NCBI GenBank assembly: GCA_016286035.1
Contig: JAEERY010000077.1
Location: 1 to 64,000 of the forward strand
Length of the DNA: 64,000 nucleotides
Direction: 5' to 3'
DNA from: Lachnospiraceae bacterium
Lineage (GTDB): Bacteria > Bacillota > Clostridia > Lachnospirales > Lachnospiraceae
Of this stretch, positions 16,976 through 27,200 are shown in pieces (the stretch's first letter is position 1; each line of letters opens with the position of its first letter). Both the position numbers and the translations under genes were made by a program. The notes below the pieces were generated by a model that was not told where the DNA came from, ran no database searches, and saw only the letters and a list, made by a program, of their open reading frames with translations.

Positions 16976-19147
16976 TCACTTCTTTGAAGCACCTTTGTCT
17001 TCCTTCTTGGCAAACTTCGTTCTGAAGATATACCACATAGCACCTGTGAGACATACTGAAGAGTATGTACCAACAAGAATACCTACCATCAAAGGAAGTG
17101 CAAATTCTTTGATACTTGTTACTCCGAATACATACAGAGCAGCTACCATGACAAATGTCGTAAATGAAGTGAAGATACTTCTTGAAAGTGTCTGGTTGAT
17201 ACATCTGTTGACAAGATCCTTTAAGTTGTCCTTCTTACCCATGACAGCAAGGCTCTCTCTTATTCTGTCGAAGATAACGATCGTCGCATTTATCGAATAA
17301 CCTACTATGGTAAGCATACATGCAATGAATGTTGAACCTACGCTTATCTTTGCTGCCGCATAGAAAGCAAGTACAACAAGTACGTCGTGACAAAGGGCAA
17401 GGACCGAACTTGCAGCAAATCTGATATCCTTGAATCTGAACCAGATATAGATCAGCATACAGATAGTCGCAACAATGACAGCCACGATCGCATCGCTTCT
17501 CATCTCGTTAGAGATCGTTGAAGATATCGATTCTGCGGTTATCTTCTGTGCATCCACACCGAAGTTGCTTACCAGAGCTGACTGCATGGCCTCTCTCTGG
17601 GAAACATCAAGTGTTGATGTCTTAAAGATAACTTCGTTGGAACCCTGAACCTTCTGTGCCTGAACATTTCCGCCGCCTATTGCAGAAGATATTACAGGGA
17701 TGATCTTTCCGTCGATATCTGCAAGGTTATAGTCCTCATTGAATGTTACGTTTGTAGAGGTACCGCCCTTAAACTCAAGCGAGTAGTTTAAGATATCTCC
17801 GGTTGAGTTGCTGTTAAGTCCCATGAATACGAATCCTGATATGATGCATACCAGTGATATGATAATGAAGATAACCTTCTTTGAAAGGAAATCAACCTGT
17901 TTTCTTTCTTTTGCCTTGCCGTAAAACTTCTCATCCTTGATGCCGAGTGCATAAAAGGCATTAAGTATAAGTTTACTGATAACAAGTGCCGTGAACATAG
18001 AGATCACGATACCAAGACCAAGAGTCTGGGCAAATCCCTTTATTGAACCTGTACCCATGGCTCCGAGTACTATAGCTGCTATAAGGGTTGTTATATTACC
18101 GTCAAGGATAGCTGAAAGTGCCTTCTGGAAACCTATCTTTATGGAAGAACTTACAGTCTTTCCTGTTGCTATCTCTTCTCTTATACGTGCGAATATGATA
18201 ACGTTCGCATCTACCGCCATACCGATCGAAAGGATTATACCTGCGATACCGGGCAGTGTAAGTGTTACCTCAAATGCATTGAGCATTAAGATCATGAGAC
18301 ATACATATATCGCAAGAGCGATGACCGATGCAAGACCGGGTATGAAGTATATTACTATCATGAATAACGCAACGATACCAAAACCGATAGCAGCGGCATA
18401 AAGGCTTGTCTTTATAGCCTCGGCACCAAGCTGTGCTCCTACAACATTACTTCTTAATTCCTCAAGTTCGAGTTTAAGTCCACCGATACGGATCGTTGAA
18501 GCAAGTCTTTCAGCTTCTTCAAATGTATTGCTTCCTGTTATGATAGCTCTTCCGTCCGTGATGGCTGCCTGAACGGCAGGTGCACTTACGATCTCGCCGT
18601 CGTATATGATATAGATGACATCGTGATTTGCAACAGCTTTGGTCGTCGCATCAGCGAATGCCTTTGTTCCTTCAGGTGTAAAAGTAAGCTGAACAACAAC
18701 TTCCTGGTTGTTCATGCTGTCTTTCTGATATCCTGCCTGAGCATCTGCCACATCTGTTCCGGAAAGGATCTGGTTTCCGTCCTTATCCGTGAAGAACAGT
18801 GAACCGGGCTTACCCAGCTCTTCAAGTACTGCGTTTGCATCGGATACACCGGGGATCTCTATATTGATACGATCAGAACCTTCCTGATATACCTGAGCCT
18901 CAGTCGAATATCCTTCTACTCTCTTTTGAAGCTTGTAGATAGTGTCTGCCATATCTTCCTTGCTGGGCTCTGTCTCACCTACAGCCTGATATGTGATACT
19001 CACACCGCCTGCAAGATCAAGGCCCTGCTTTATATTGGCAGCACTGCCTGAACCTTTGGCATCCATACCGAATATACTTACATATATTCCGCCTGCCAGT
19101 AGTGCCAACATAACAAGTAATGTTATGACACCGTTTCTCTTACTCAT
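16976..19147 (-). CDS. secDF: Fused protein translocase subunit SecDF
   Basis: A 723-residue fusion of SecD and SecF, the proton-driven accessory complex that pulls secreted proteins through SecYEG. An N-terminal TM helix is followed by the extracytoplasmic P1 head (IKQGLDLAGGVSITYQ), then SecD TM2-6 with GIILSIGMAVDANVIIFARIREE. The SecF half starts near residue 425 (VDFLSKKVIFIIISL) with LEFKGGTSTNV and YSINATIVIFDRIRE. SecD and SecF are usually separate but fused in many Firmicutes. It overlaps the SCIFF maturase gene by 8 nt and has GGGAGGAAGAG as ribosome binding site. Confidence 0.95.
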   Translation of the reverse strand: MSKRNGVITLLVMLALLAGGIYVSIFGMDAKGSGSAANIKQGLDLAGGVSITYQAVGETEPSKEDMADTIYKLQKRVEGYSTEAQVYQEGSDRINIEIPGVSDANAVLEELGKPGSLFFTDKDGNQILSGTDVADAQAGYQKDSMNNQEVVVQLTFTPEGTKAFADATTKAVANHDVIYIIYDGEIVSAPAVQAAITDGRAIITGSNTFEEAERLASTIRIGGLKLELEELRSNVVGAQLGAEAIKTSLYAAAIGFGIVALFMIVIYFIPGLASVIALAIYVCLMILMLNAFEVTLTLPGIAGIILSIGMAVDANVIIFARIREEIATGKTVSSSIKIGFQKALSAILDGNITTLIAAIVLGAMGTGSIKGFAQTLGLGIVISMFTALVISKLILNAFYALGIKDEKFYGKAKERKQVDFLSKKVIFIIISLVCIISGFVFMGLNSNSTGDILNYSLEFKGGTSTNVTFNEDYNLADIDGKIIPVISSAIGGGNVQAQKVQGSNEVIFKTSTLDVSQREAMQSALVSNFGVDAQKITAESISSTISNEMRSDAIVAVIVATICMLIYIWFRFKDIRFAASSVLALCHDVLVVLAFYAAAKISVGSTFIACMLTIVGYSINATIVIFDRIRESLAVMGKKDNLKDLVNRCINQTLSRSIFTSFTTFVMVAALYVFGVTSIKEFALPLMVGILVGTYSSVCLTGAMWYIFRTKFAKKEDKGASKK

Positions 19148-20543
19148 TGTTCTCTTCCTCCCATTCGGCCAAAGCCGCCTTTATCATGATCGCACATTCT
19201 ATCCTTTTGCGCTGTAATTCGCATCCGGCTTCATATGTGCCATTGATATCACCTTCAAAATTATATGCATTGGCAGCACATCCGCCGCTGCAGTAAAACT
19301 TTGCAAAGCATTCTTTACATTTTTCCTTGGCATATACATTACAGGTCTTGAACTCATCCTGAATGTCTGTCCTTAATATGCCTTCATCGACATTACCCAT
19401 AAGGAAATCTTCATTGCCGACGAACTGATGGCAGGGATAGATATCTCCCCACGGTGTGATCGCCAGATACTCTGTTCCGGAACCGCATCCGCTTAATCTC
19501 TTTGCCACACAGGGACCACCGCTTAAGTCTATCATAAAATGGAAAAAATTAATACCTTTTCCGGCTTTTCTTCTTTCTATTATGTCTTTTGCCAGCTCAT
19601 CATACTGAGAAAGCAGAGTCGGAATGTCCTCAGGCCTTAATGCATAACTGTCAGACGGTGATGCCACAACAGGCTCAACCGAGATCTGCTCAAAGCCAAG
19701 ATCGGCCAGATGCTTTACATCCTCTGAAAAATCTATGTTGTTATGAGTGTATGTGCCTCTCACATAGTAATTGTTCTGATTTCTGCTCTCTGCGACCTTT
19801 TTAAACTTGTCGACTATGACATCATAGCTTCCATGTCCGCCTCTGAAAGGCCTCATCGCATCATTGACTTCTTTTCTTCCGTCAATGCTTAACACGACGT
19901 TTGACATTTCCTTGTTCGCAAACTCAATGATCTCATCATTTAAAAGGACGCCGTTAGTCGTTAAAGTGAATCTGAACTTCTTATTATTGGGTTCTTCAAG
20001 ACTTCTGCCGTATTCAACAAGCTGCTTTACCACATCCCAGTTAAGAAGAGGCTCTCCTCCGAAGAAATCAACCTCGAGATTTACACGGCTGCCGGAATTG
20101 GCAACTAAAAAATCCAGAGCTTTCTTTCCCGTTTCAAGACTCATTATCGCTCTTCTGCCATGATATTCGCCTTCCTCGGCAAAGCAGTATTTGCATGCAA
20201 GGTTGCAGTCATGTGCAACATGAAGACACAAAGCCTTGACCACTGTCTGTCTCTTTTTAAAATCGATTATATAATTCTCATAAATATCATCCGTATAAAG
20301 CTGTCCTGCTTCATATAGCTCAAGCAGCTCCGTGACAGCCTCTCTAATCTCCGATGAGCTGTAAGGCATGTTCTCGCATGCCATGCATACTGCCTCTATG
20401 GCAGTCTCTCCGGTGATACCGGACTTAACTATGGCCTCTAAAAGAGGTACCATATCATATACACAATCGTCAACCACGTGAACAGATCCGCTGTTCACAT
20501 CCAGTACGATATTGTATCCGTTATTCTTATATTGATGGATCAT
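19140..20543 (-). CDS. scfB: SCIFF peptide thioether maturase (radical SAM, SPASM)
   Basis: A 467-residue radical-SAM/SPASM enzyme forming thioether crosslinks in the six-Cys peptide encoded just upstream. The radical-SAM Cys triad is CNLACKYC at about residue 105. The C-terminal SPASM region is Cys-rich (CGSG, YPCHQF, CNVYAKEKCKECFAKFYC, GCELQRKR) for two auxiliary Fe-S clusters. The N-terminal 90 residues form a precursor-recognition domain (IVLDVNSGSVHVVDD). The start at 20543 follows TTGAGG; the maturase gene is 80 nt after the peptide gene with a hairpin between. Confidence 0.95.
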   Translation of the reverse strand: MIHQYKNNGYNIVLDVNSGSVHVVDDCVYDMVPLLEAIVKSGITGETAIEAVCMACENMPYSSSEIREAVTELLELYEAGQLYTDDIYENYIIDFKKRQTVVKALCLHVAHDCNLACKYCFAEEGEYHGRRAIMSLETGKKALDFLVANSGSRVNLEVDFFGGEPLLNWDVVKQLVEYGRSLEEPNNKKFRFTLTTNGVLLNDEIIEFANKEMSNVVLSIDGRKEVNDAMRPFRGGHGSYDVIVDKFKKVAESRNQNNYYVRGTYTHNNIDFSEDVKHLADLGFEQISVEPVVASPSDSYALRPEDIPTLLSQYDELAKDIIERRKAGKGINFFHFMIDLSGGPCVAKRLSGCGSGTEYLAITPWGDIYPCHQFVGNEDFLMGNVDEGILRTDIQDEFKTCNVYAKEKCKECFAKFYCSGGCAANAYNFEGDINGTYEAGCELQRKRIECAIMIKAALAEWEEENNE

Positions 20544-20561
20544 AAAAACCTCAACCCAAAA

Positions 20562-20594
20562 CAAACTCGAAGCCGTCCTGTGACTTCGAGTTTG
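20562..20594 (-). terminator. Terminator/attenuator between SCIFF peptide and maturase genes
   Basis: An 11-bp perfect inverted repeat (CAAACTCGAAG/CTTCGAGTTTG) with an 11-nt loop, followed on the minus strand by TTTTGGG. The short T-run suggests partial termination, giving more peptide mRNA than maturase mRNA. That expression ratio is an inference. Confidence 0.75.
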
Positions 20595-20623
20595 AATGAT
20601 CTTAGCAAATAAAAAACATTAAA

Positions 20624-20767
20624 TTATTTCATCTTCTCACAGCTCTGGTTTCCAACCGTACAACTTGTCTTACAAGCTGACTGGCAAGAAGTCTGGCATT
20701 CACCGCATCCACCCTTCTTCATAGACTCTTTAAGATTTCTAGTTACCAAAGTCTTGATGTGCTTCAT
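20624..20767 (-). CDS. scfA: SCIFF ribosomal peptide precursor (six Cys in forty-five residues)
   Basis: A 47-residue peptide beginning MKHIKTLVTRNLKES and ending with a Cys-rich core. Its six Cys, at positions 21, 24, 28, 32, 36 and 43, match the SCIFF family in number, spacing and total length. A conserved basic leader precedes the core. The start follows AGGAGG. SCIFF peptides are nearly universal in Clostridia and are modified by the adjacent radical-SAM enzyme; their biological role is not established. Confidence 0.97.
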   Translation of the reverse strand: MKHIKTLVTRNLKESMKKGGCGECQTSCQSACKTSCTVGNQSCEKMK

Positions 20768-20821
20768 AAAATATAAACCTCCTGAATGAAACCCTATGGT
20801 TTGCCATTAACAATCTTTAAC

Positions 20822-20850
20822 ACTATAACATAAAATAATCATATAATCAA
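20822..20850 (-). promoter_or_regulatory. Sigma-A promoter of the SCIFF operon
   Basis: On the minus strand TTGATT (20850-20845), 17 nt, then TATAGT (20827-20822) with a TGT immediately before the -10 (extended -10). It lies about 55 nt upstream of the scfA start codon and partly abuts the 3' end region of the preceding gene. Confidence 0.75.
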
Positions 20851-20855
20851 CTGAT

Positions 20856-22112
20856 TTATTGCTCTTCAGGTATTCTCAGAAGTACCTTCTTTATCCTGTT
20901 TTCATCGATCGACTGGACTTTTATCCTGATACCGTCTTTTGTAACGACCTCATCTCCTCTTTCAGGCATACGGTCAAGTATCTCTATTACCAGACCGCCT
21001 ATCGAATCATAATCCTCACTGTCAAGCTTAAGGCCCAGCTCGTCATTGACATCGTCTATCTTTCTGGAAGCATCGATAAGATAAGCATTCTTCTCAACCT
21101 TTTTAAAGAACTCTTCCTCATCAGCATCATATTCGTCTCTTATCTCACCGACTATCTCTTCGAGCAGATCTTCAAGTGTCACCATACCGACACATACACC
21201 GTACTCACTGAGCACAAATGCCATTGAAAACGGAGTCTTTCTAAGTTCCATCAAAAGATCGGCCGTCTTTTTGTATTCGTAGGTGTAATAGGTCTCTCTT
21301 AAGATATCCGATATCGCAAATGCTCTCTTATCCTCAACAAGGATAAAATCCTTGACGTTTATAAGTCCGATAACGTTATCCGGCTCATCACGATAAACAG
21401 GTATCCTGGTGTACATATACTGCTTGAACACTTCTAAGACCTCATCGTACTTGGCACTCTCCTCCACGCAGACCATATCGATCCTCGGGACCATGATATC
21501 CTTTGCCACCGAATCGGAAAAGTCAAACACGTTGTTTATCATGACCTTCTCTCCGGATTCTATGACTCCGTCCTCATGACTCGCATCAACGTAAGTTCTC
21601 AGTTCCGCCTCGGTTATGGCATTCTTTACATTGGGATCTATCCTTATGCACCACATGATAAATGCAGCTATCTTATCGACTATGAATATGACAGGTGTCA
21701 TTACATACATGAGTGCATAGATAACCGGTGCATAAACAAGAGCCATCTTTTCCGCTTTTATCTTGGCGATGTTTTTCGGGACTATCTCTCCAAACAAAAG
21801 CACGACAATGGTAAGGATACCCGTGCCTATGCTTATCGCGGCATTCCCCCACAGCTCCATCGTAAACAGCGTGACAAGCGCCGAAGCTGCGATATTTACT
21901 ATGTTGTTGCCGATAAGAATGGCACTTAACATCTTGCTGTAGTTTTCAAGTATGCTCTTTAAGATACCCGCTCCTCTTTTCTTTTCTTCAACAAGGGATC
22001 TTACCTTTATATCTCCCAGAGTCGAAAGAGCCGTTTCGGCTGAAGAAAAGAAAGCAGACAGCAGTATCAGCACTATTATGATAATCAGTTTTACTATCTG
22101 ACCTTCTTCCAA
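20856..22112 (-). CDS. CNNM/CBS-domain membrane protein (hemolysin C/CorC-like)
   Basis: A 418-residue protein with an N-terminal DUF21/CNNM domain of about four TM helices (IIIIVLILLSAFFSSAETALSTL is the first and carries the SAETAL signature). A pair of CBS domains covers about residues 205-330 (VMVPRIDMVCVEES, FPFSMAFVLSEYG). A C-terminal CorC/HlyC transporter-associated domain follows (YDSIGGLVIEILDRMPERGD). Members are associated with Mg2+/Co2+ handling. The start is TTG at 22112, which has GGAGG at 5 nt; an upstream in-frame ATG would run through the tRNA gene and is rejected. Confidence 0.9.
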   Translation of the reverse strand: MEEGQIVKLIIIIVLILLSAFFSSAETALSTLGDIKVRSLVEEKKRGAGILKSILENYSKMLSAILIGNNIVNIAASALVTLFTMELWGNAAISIGTGILTIVVLLFGEIVPKNIAKIKAEKMALVYAPVIYALMYVMTPVIFIVDKIAAFIMWCIRIDPNVKNAITEAELRTYVDASHEDGVIESGEKVMINNVFDFSDSVAKDIMVPRIDMVCVEESAKYDEVLEVFKQYMYTRIPVYRDEPDNVIGLINVKDFILVEDKRAFAISDILRETYYTYEYKKTADLLMELRKTPFSMAFVLSEYGVCVGMVTLEDLLEEIVGEIRDEYDADEEEFFKKVEKNAYLIDASRKIDDVNDELGLKLDSEDYDSIGGLVIEILDRMPERGDEVVTKDGIRIKVQSIDENRIKKVLLRIPEEQ

Positions 22113-22142
22113 TGATTTCCTCCAATAAATAATACAATATAG

Positions 22143-22167
22143 AAAAAAAGCTCGTAAAAACGAGCCT
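22143..22167 (-). terminator. Terminator of the tRNA-Leu transcript
   Basis: On the minus strand AGGCTCG, a 6-nt U-rich loop, CGAGC and seven T residues: a compact intrinsic terminator 9 nt after the tRNA 3' end. Confidence 0.88.
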
Positions 22168-22173
22168 TTAAAG

Positions 22174-22256
22174 TGCTGGTGGTGGGACTTGAACCCACAC
22201 GTGGTTACCCACAACAGATTTTGAGTCTGCATCGTCTGCCATTCCGACACACCAGC
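22174..22256 (-). tRNA. tRNA-Leu (anticodon CAA)
   Basis: An 83-nt class II tRNA. The acceptor arm GCTGGTG pairs with CACCAGC plus discriminator A. The anticodon stem-loop is GCAGA-CTCAAAA-TCTGT, giving anticodon CAA. The long variable arm (TGTGG-GTAA-CCACG) and the T arm GTGGG-TTCAAGT-CCCAC are all present. CCA is not encoded. A single tRNA, not in a cluster. Confidence 0.96.
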
Positions 22257-22280
22257 CTGTCGGTCTTGCGACCGAACTAA

Positions 22281-22309
22281 AGTTTATCACAGTAATAAGT
22301 CATTTTCAA
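22281..22309 (-). promoter_or_regulatory. Promoter of tRNA-Leu
   Basis: On the minus strand TTGAAA (22309-22304), 17 nt, TAAACT (22286-22281). The 5' leader contains the perfect hairpin TCGGTC-GCAA-GACCGA (22275-22260), three nucleotides before the mature 5' end, close to the RNase P cleavage site. Confidence 0.7.
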
Positions 22310-22317
22310 GTAAAAAA

Positions 22318-24162
22318 TCAGCCTATGGCATTCTTCCTGTTGATCATATCGCGCTTTCTTAAAGTAGAGTCAAGTATCTTCTTTCTGATCCTTAAGTTAA
22401 GCGGAGTGACCTCCAAAAGCTCGTCTGTATCTATGAATTCAAGTGCCTGTTCAAGGCTTAATACTTTCTTGGGTGAAAGACGCAGTGCCTCATCCGCACT
22501 TGAGCTACGTGTATTGGTCAGCTGCTTCTTCTTGCAGACATTGATCTCGATATCCTCTGCCTTGCCTGTCTGACCCACAACCATTCCGGCATATACCTTT
22601 TCACCGGGCTCTATGAACAGCGTACCTCTGTCCTGCGCGTTGTAGAGTCCGTAGGTTATTGCCTCTCCTGCTTCAAAAGCGATAAGAGAACCCTGCTTTC
22701 TGTACATCATATCGCCCTTGTAAGGACCGTATCCGTCAAAGCTTGTGTTTAGGATACCGTTACCCTTTGTATCGGTCATGAACTCGCCTCTGTAGCCGAT
22801 AAGGCCTCTTGAGGGGATCGCAAACTGAAGTCTTGTATAGCCTCCGTTTATGGAAGTCATTCCAAGCAGCTCGCCCTTTCTTGAAGAAAGCTTCTGGATA
22901 ACACTTCCCGAAAACTCCTCGGGAACATCGACATAAGCTGTCTCCATGGGCTCCTGTTTCTGATTTCTTTCATTATATTTGTAAAGGACTTCTGCCTTGG
23001 ATACGGCAAATTCGTATCCTTCACGTCTCATGTTCTCAATAAGTACGGACAGGTGCAGTTCTCCTCTTCCGGATACCTTGAACACATCGGTGCTGTCTGT
23101 CTCCTCGACTCTCAAAGATACATCGGTGTTCAATTCCCTGAACAGTCTGTCTCTTAAATGTCTTGAGGTGATATATTTGCCTTCCTGACCTGCAAGAGGT
23201 GAGTCATTTACCATAAAGTTCATGGCTATGGTAGGCTCTGATATCTTCTGGAAAGGTATCGGATCTGGGGAATCGGGTGAACAGAGAGTATCTCCAATAT
23301 GGATATCCGCTATTCCGGATATCGCAACTATAGAACCTATAGAAGCTTCCTTTACTTCTACTTTATTAAGTCCGTCAAACTCATAGAGCTTGCTGACCTT
23401 TACCTTGACTGCCTTGTCGGGTTCATGGTGGTTAACGATCACAACATCCTGGTTTACCTTGATAGAACCGTTATCTACTTTTCCGACACCGATACGGCCG
23501 ACATACTCATTGTAATCGATGGTACTTATAAGAACCTGCGTGCCTTTTTCGGGATCACCCGTGGGAGCAGGTATATAATCAAGAATTGTCTCAAACAAAG
23601 GCACCATGTCGGTACCCTTTTCATCTGCATCAAGGCTTGCCACTCCGGCTTTTGCCGATGCAAATACAAAAGGACAGTCAAGCTGTTCTTCGCTTGCATC
23701 AAGATCCATGAACAGTTCCAGAACCTCGTCAATAACTTCATGAGGTCTTGCTTCGGGTCTGTCTATCTTATTTATACATACGATAACGGGAAGTTTAAGT
23801 TCAAGTGCCTTTCCGAGAACAAACTTGGTTTGGGGCATAACACCCTCGAATGCATCAACAACGAGGATTACACCGTTTACCATCTTAAGAACACGTTCAA
23901 CCTCACCGCCGAAATCGGCATGTCCGGGTGTATCTATTATATTGATCTTCGTATTCTTATATGTTACCGCCGTATTCTTTGAGAGGATCGTTATACCACG
24001 CTCTCTCTCGATATCATTGGAATCCATGACTCTCTCGGCAACTTCCTGGTTTTCTCTGAATATTCCGCTCTGCTTTAAGAGCTCGTCTACCAGTGTCGTC
24101 TTGCCGTGATCGACATGGGCTATTATAGCAACGTTTCTTACATCTTCTCTTGACTGTATCAT
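22318..24162 (-). CDS. typA: Translational GTPase TypA/BipA
   Basis: A 614-residue ribosome-binding GTPase of the EF-G/LepA group. G motifs are AHVDHGKTT (G1), RGITI (G2), DTPGHADFGG (G3), NKIDRPEA (G4) and SAKAG (G5). EF-G-like domains follow, then the TypA-specific C-terminal domain (MVVGQTGKAEDIEINVCKKK). It acts in 50S assembly and stress/cold adaptation. The start at 24162 is preceded by AAAGGTGA, and the sequence up to RNVAIIAHVDHG fits the family; an eight-codon extension is possible. Confidence 0.95.
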   Translation of the reverse strand: MIQSREDVRNVAIIAHVDHGKTTLVDELLKQSGIFRENQEVAERVMDSNDIERERGITILSKNTAVTYKNTKINIIDTPGHADFGGEVERVLKMVNGVILVVDAFEGVMPQTKFVLGKALELKLPVIVCINKIDRPEARPHEVIDEVLELFMDLDASEEQLDCPFVFASAKAGVASLDADEKGTDMVPLFETILDYIPAPTGDPEKGTQVLISTIDYNEYVGRIGVGKVDNGSIKVNQDVVIVNHHEPDKAVKVKVSKLYEFDGLNKVEVKEASIGSIVAISGIADIHIGDTLCSPDSPDPIPFQKISEPTIAMNFMVNDSPLAGQEGKYITSRHLRDRLFRELNTDVSLRVEETDSTDVFKVSGRGELHLSVLIENMRREGYEFAVSKAEVLYKYNERNQKQEPMETAYVDVPEEFSGSVIQKLSSRKGELLGMTSINGGYTRLQFAIPSRGLIGYRGEFMTDTKGNGILNTSFDGYGPYKGDMMYRKQGSLIAFEAGEAITYGLYNAQDRGTLFIEPGEKVYAGMVVGQTGKAEDIEINVCKKKQLTNTRSSSADEALRLSPKKVLSLEQALEFIDTDELLEVTPLNLRIRKKILDSTLRKRDMINRKNAIG

Positions 24163-24243
24163 AGCATCACCTTTTCTAAATCTCACAAAACTTAATTACT
24201 ATATCACAGCAGTGCTATGAATGCAATACTGCAACAAATACAG

Positions 24244-27200
24244 TTAAGAGTTATAGTTTCCTTCATATTCCATCATACGCTTGTTTACATACATGGAATC
24301 ATCGGCTCTCTTGGTAACGCTCGCAACAGAGAAGTCAGTATATGGATTGAACACGGACATACCGACTGCCAGTGAAGCCTTGCCGTTATCAATACTGTCG
24401 GCTGCTGCAGCTTTGACTATACGCTCTCCCAGATCATCGATAAGCTCGTTTCTCTTCGCATAATCCTCACCTGTTAGGATGACTGCAAACTCATCTCCGC
24501 CTATCCTGTATACGGGGCTGTGTGCATAGGTCTTGCAGATAAGCCTTGAACAGTTCTTTATGTACTTGTCACCCATATTGTGACCGAAAGTATCGTTTAT
24601 AAGCTTAAGATGATTTATATCACACATAACTATCGCAAACTCGGGTTCTTCCTTATCGGCGATCCTTCTTGTGAGTTCACCTACGGCCTCGGTATATGCA
24701 GTGATGTTCTTTACACCCGTGAGCGGATCATTGTTTGCTCTCTTGACGACTTCCTCAAGACGCTTCTTTAATGAATCCTGCTCCGAGCGCATGCTCTTTA
24801 TGAGGATCTTTGTAAGTGAGGATACGGATACGGGTTTTGGAATAAAAGCGACCATTCCCGCTTCAAAAGCCTTCTGCTTGATATTCTCATCACTGTTTGA
24901 AGATATTGCGATGATCGGAACCTCTGAGGCTCTCGCCTTATCCATATCTTTTATCTTTCTTGCAACATCCCATCCGTCCATATCCGGAAGCAGAAGATCC
25001 ATGAGTATTGCATCATAATCGATATTTTCCTTGTTCTCAAGGTCTTCGATCGCCTCTTCACCTTTCTTGACAGCCGTTACTTTGGCACCTTCCTCTTCAA
25101 GTATCTCTGTCGTTATCTTTCTTGTGAGCTCATTATCCTCAACAAGCAGTATACTGATATCTGAAAGAGCATGTGAATTAAGCGAACGCGCAGAGTAGAA
25201 TTCTTTCTTGGACTCAAACTGGGCTATGAACTCATCCTTTGCAGATTTGAATGCTTCAAGGATCTTGGGTGAGAACTGTCCGCATTCACCGTTAAGTATC
25301 ATGTCATATGCATCCTGTATCGTATATGCATCCTTGTATACTCTCTTTGTTGTAAGAGCATCAAAGCAGTCCGCAATGGAAACTATCTGTGCTGAAATCG
25401 GTATCTCATCTTCCTTAAGTCCCTGAGGATATCCCTTTCCGTCCCATTTCTCATGATGATTCTTGCATATTTCGAGACTGAATCTCAGATAACTCTCATC
25501 CCAGCCCTTGGGTGCTTTTTCAAGTATCCTGCAACCGTTCTCGCAGTGAGTCTTCATGACCTCAAATTCCTCGGGCGTAAATCTTCCGGGCTTTAAAAGG
25601 ATGGAATCAGATATCATGATCTTACCTACATCATGAAGAGCACTTGCCGAGGTGATAAGAGCGATCTTCTCTTCATCAAGGCCGTACTCGGGATACATTT
25701 CCATGATATGTCTCGCAAGGATGTTGGTAAATCCTTTGACTCTTCTTATATGCTCTCCGCTCTCGACATCCCTTGCTTCGGTGATATTACCGAGAAGCTC
25801 TATGATATCCTCATTTATCTGATTTAGTGACTTTGCCTTGTCATGAAGCTCAGCCGTTCTTTCGGCAATGGTAGTCTCAAGTTGTATACTGTATTCTCTT
25901 TCCTTTGCTCTTTCTTCCTTCTGAAGCTCTGCCCTTATCTGCTCATTTACATCAGTTATACCTATAACGACAGCCTCGGGATTCTTCTTGTCCGCAAGAG
26001 CCTTTACATTATAGTAGCGCAATCCCCTTCCAAGGTTCATCTTGCACTCTACACTGTAGGAACCGTTGTCGGCCAGTTCTTCCTGTACGGTATCCTTGTT
26101 GAATCTTCCCCTGAATTCTTCGAATTCATTCTCATTCATGCCATTTTTAAAGATACTGTCAAATTTCTTAAAGCCTTCCTGCTCTCCTATTATATTGAAG
26201 AAGTAATCAAAATCCTTTGATACATGATATTCCTCAAGTGTCTCGTTACCAAAGTCGATATAGCAGACATATTCAAAGCCTTCAATGAGGCTCTGCATTA
26301 CAGTTCCGTTCTTATGGAGGTCAAACTCACGCTTTTTCCTTTCGCTCACATCCTTGAATCCAAGAACTATGTGCTTAACTTCCTTTTCATCCTTTATCTT
26401 CCAGCAGTGTGCCTCATAATTGGCGATCTCGCCTTCCTTGTATGCTCTGTATTCAAATATGAAGTCATTTATGTTCTTAAGACGGTTCTTGATCGCATTA
26501 ACGTCCATGGCAGAACGAAACTTATCTGTATCCGGAGAATACACTCTGTATTCCAGATATGCTCCGACCATCTTATCGTATTCGCCTTCACCAAGCTTTT
26601 CATCAAAATCATTGCGCAGAATATCACTGGAAAGATATGTCTCAAACTTGTTATCATCCAGATTCACATAGAAAATGCACAGATACTCATCCTTAATGGA
26701 ATCCATGATCCTTAAGAAGTGTTCCAGTTCCTTGTTCTGAGCTCTTCCCATATCAAACATCCTGATGAACAGATAGAGTACATATGCTATCATCCATCCA
26801 AGGCTCTTGAAATTCCTGTCGGTCAATATCTGCATGATTGAAAAAGCCATAATCGGAATGGCAAATGCGAGCACAGCGATAGATCTTCTTTTCTGTATCC
26901 AGTCGGAACCGATGAATTTGTTTATGGCGTATATGGTGGATACCAGATACAAGATCACAACAAAGATCTGCATGGCCCTGACCGTAGCACCTGCAACACC
27001 GTTAGCTTCCTCCCAGGAGGTTATTATGTCTTTGTTAAAATATGAGAACAGACAGAATGCCAGAAATCCCATGACTATGACAAAGCCACTGGCCACACTG
27101 ACTTTTCTGACTCTTTCAGAATAAACAGATCTGTTTTGAACATATGCAAGCCACATGGACGCCGTAAGTATCTGGAAAACAAGACTTAAGAGTCCCCATG

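Noticed and set aside
22113..22250. In-frame N-terminal extension of the CNNM gene to an ATG at 22250
   Set aside because: It would run through the tRNA-Leu gene and its terminator. TTG at 22112 has a proper GGAGG site and begins exactly at the membrane domain.
23299..23982. Plus-strand 227-codon frame opposite typA
   Set aside because: Antisense to highly conserved typA sequence; composition is that of a shadow frame.
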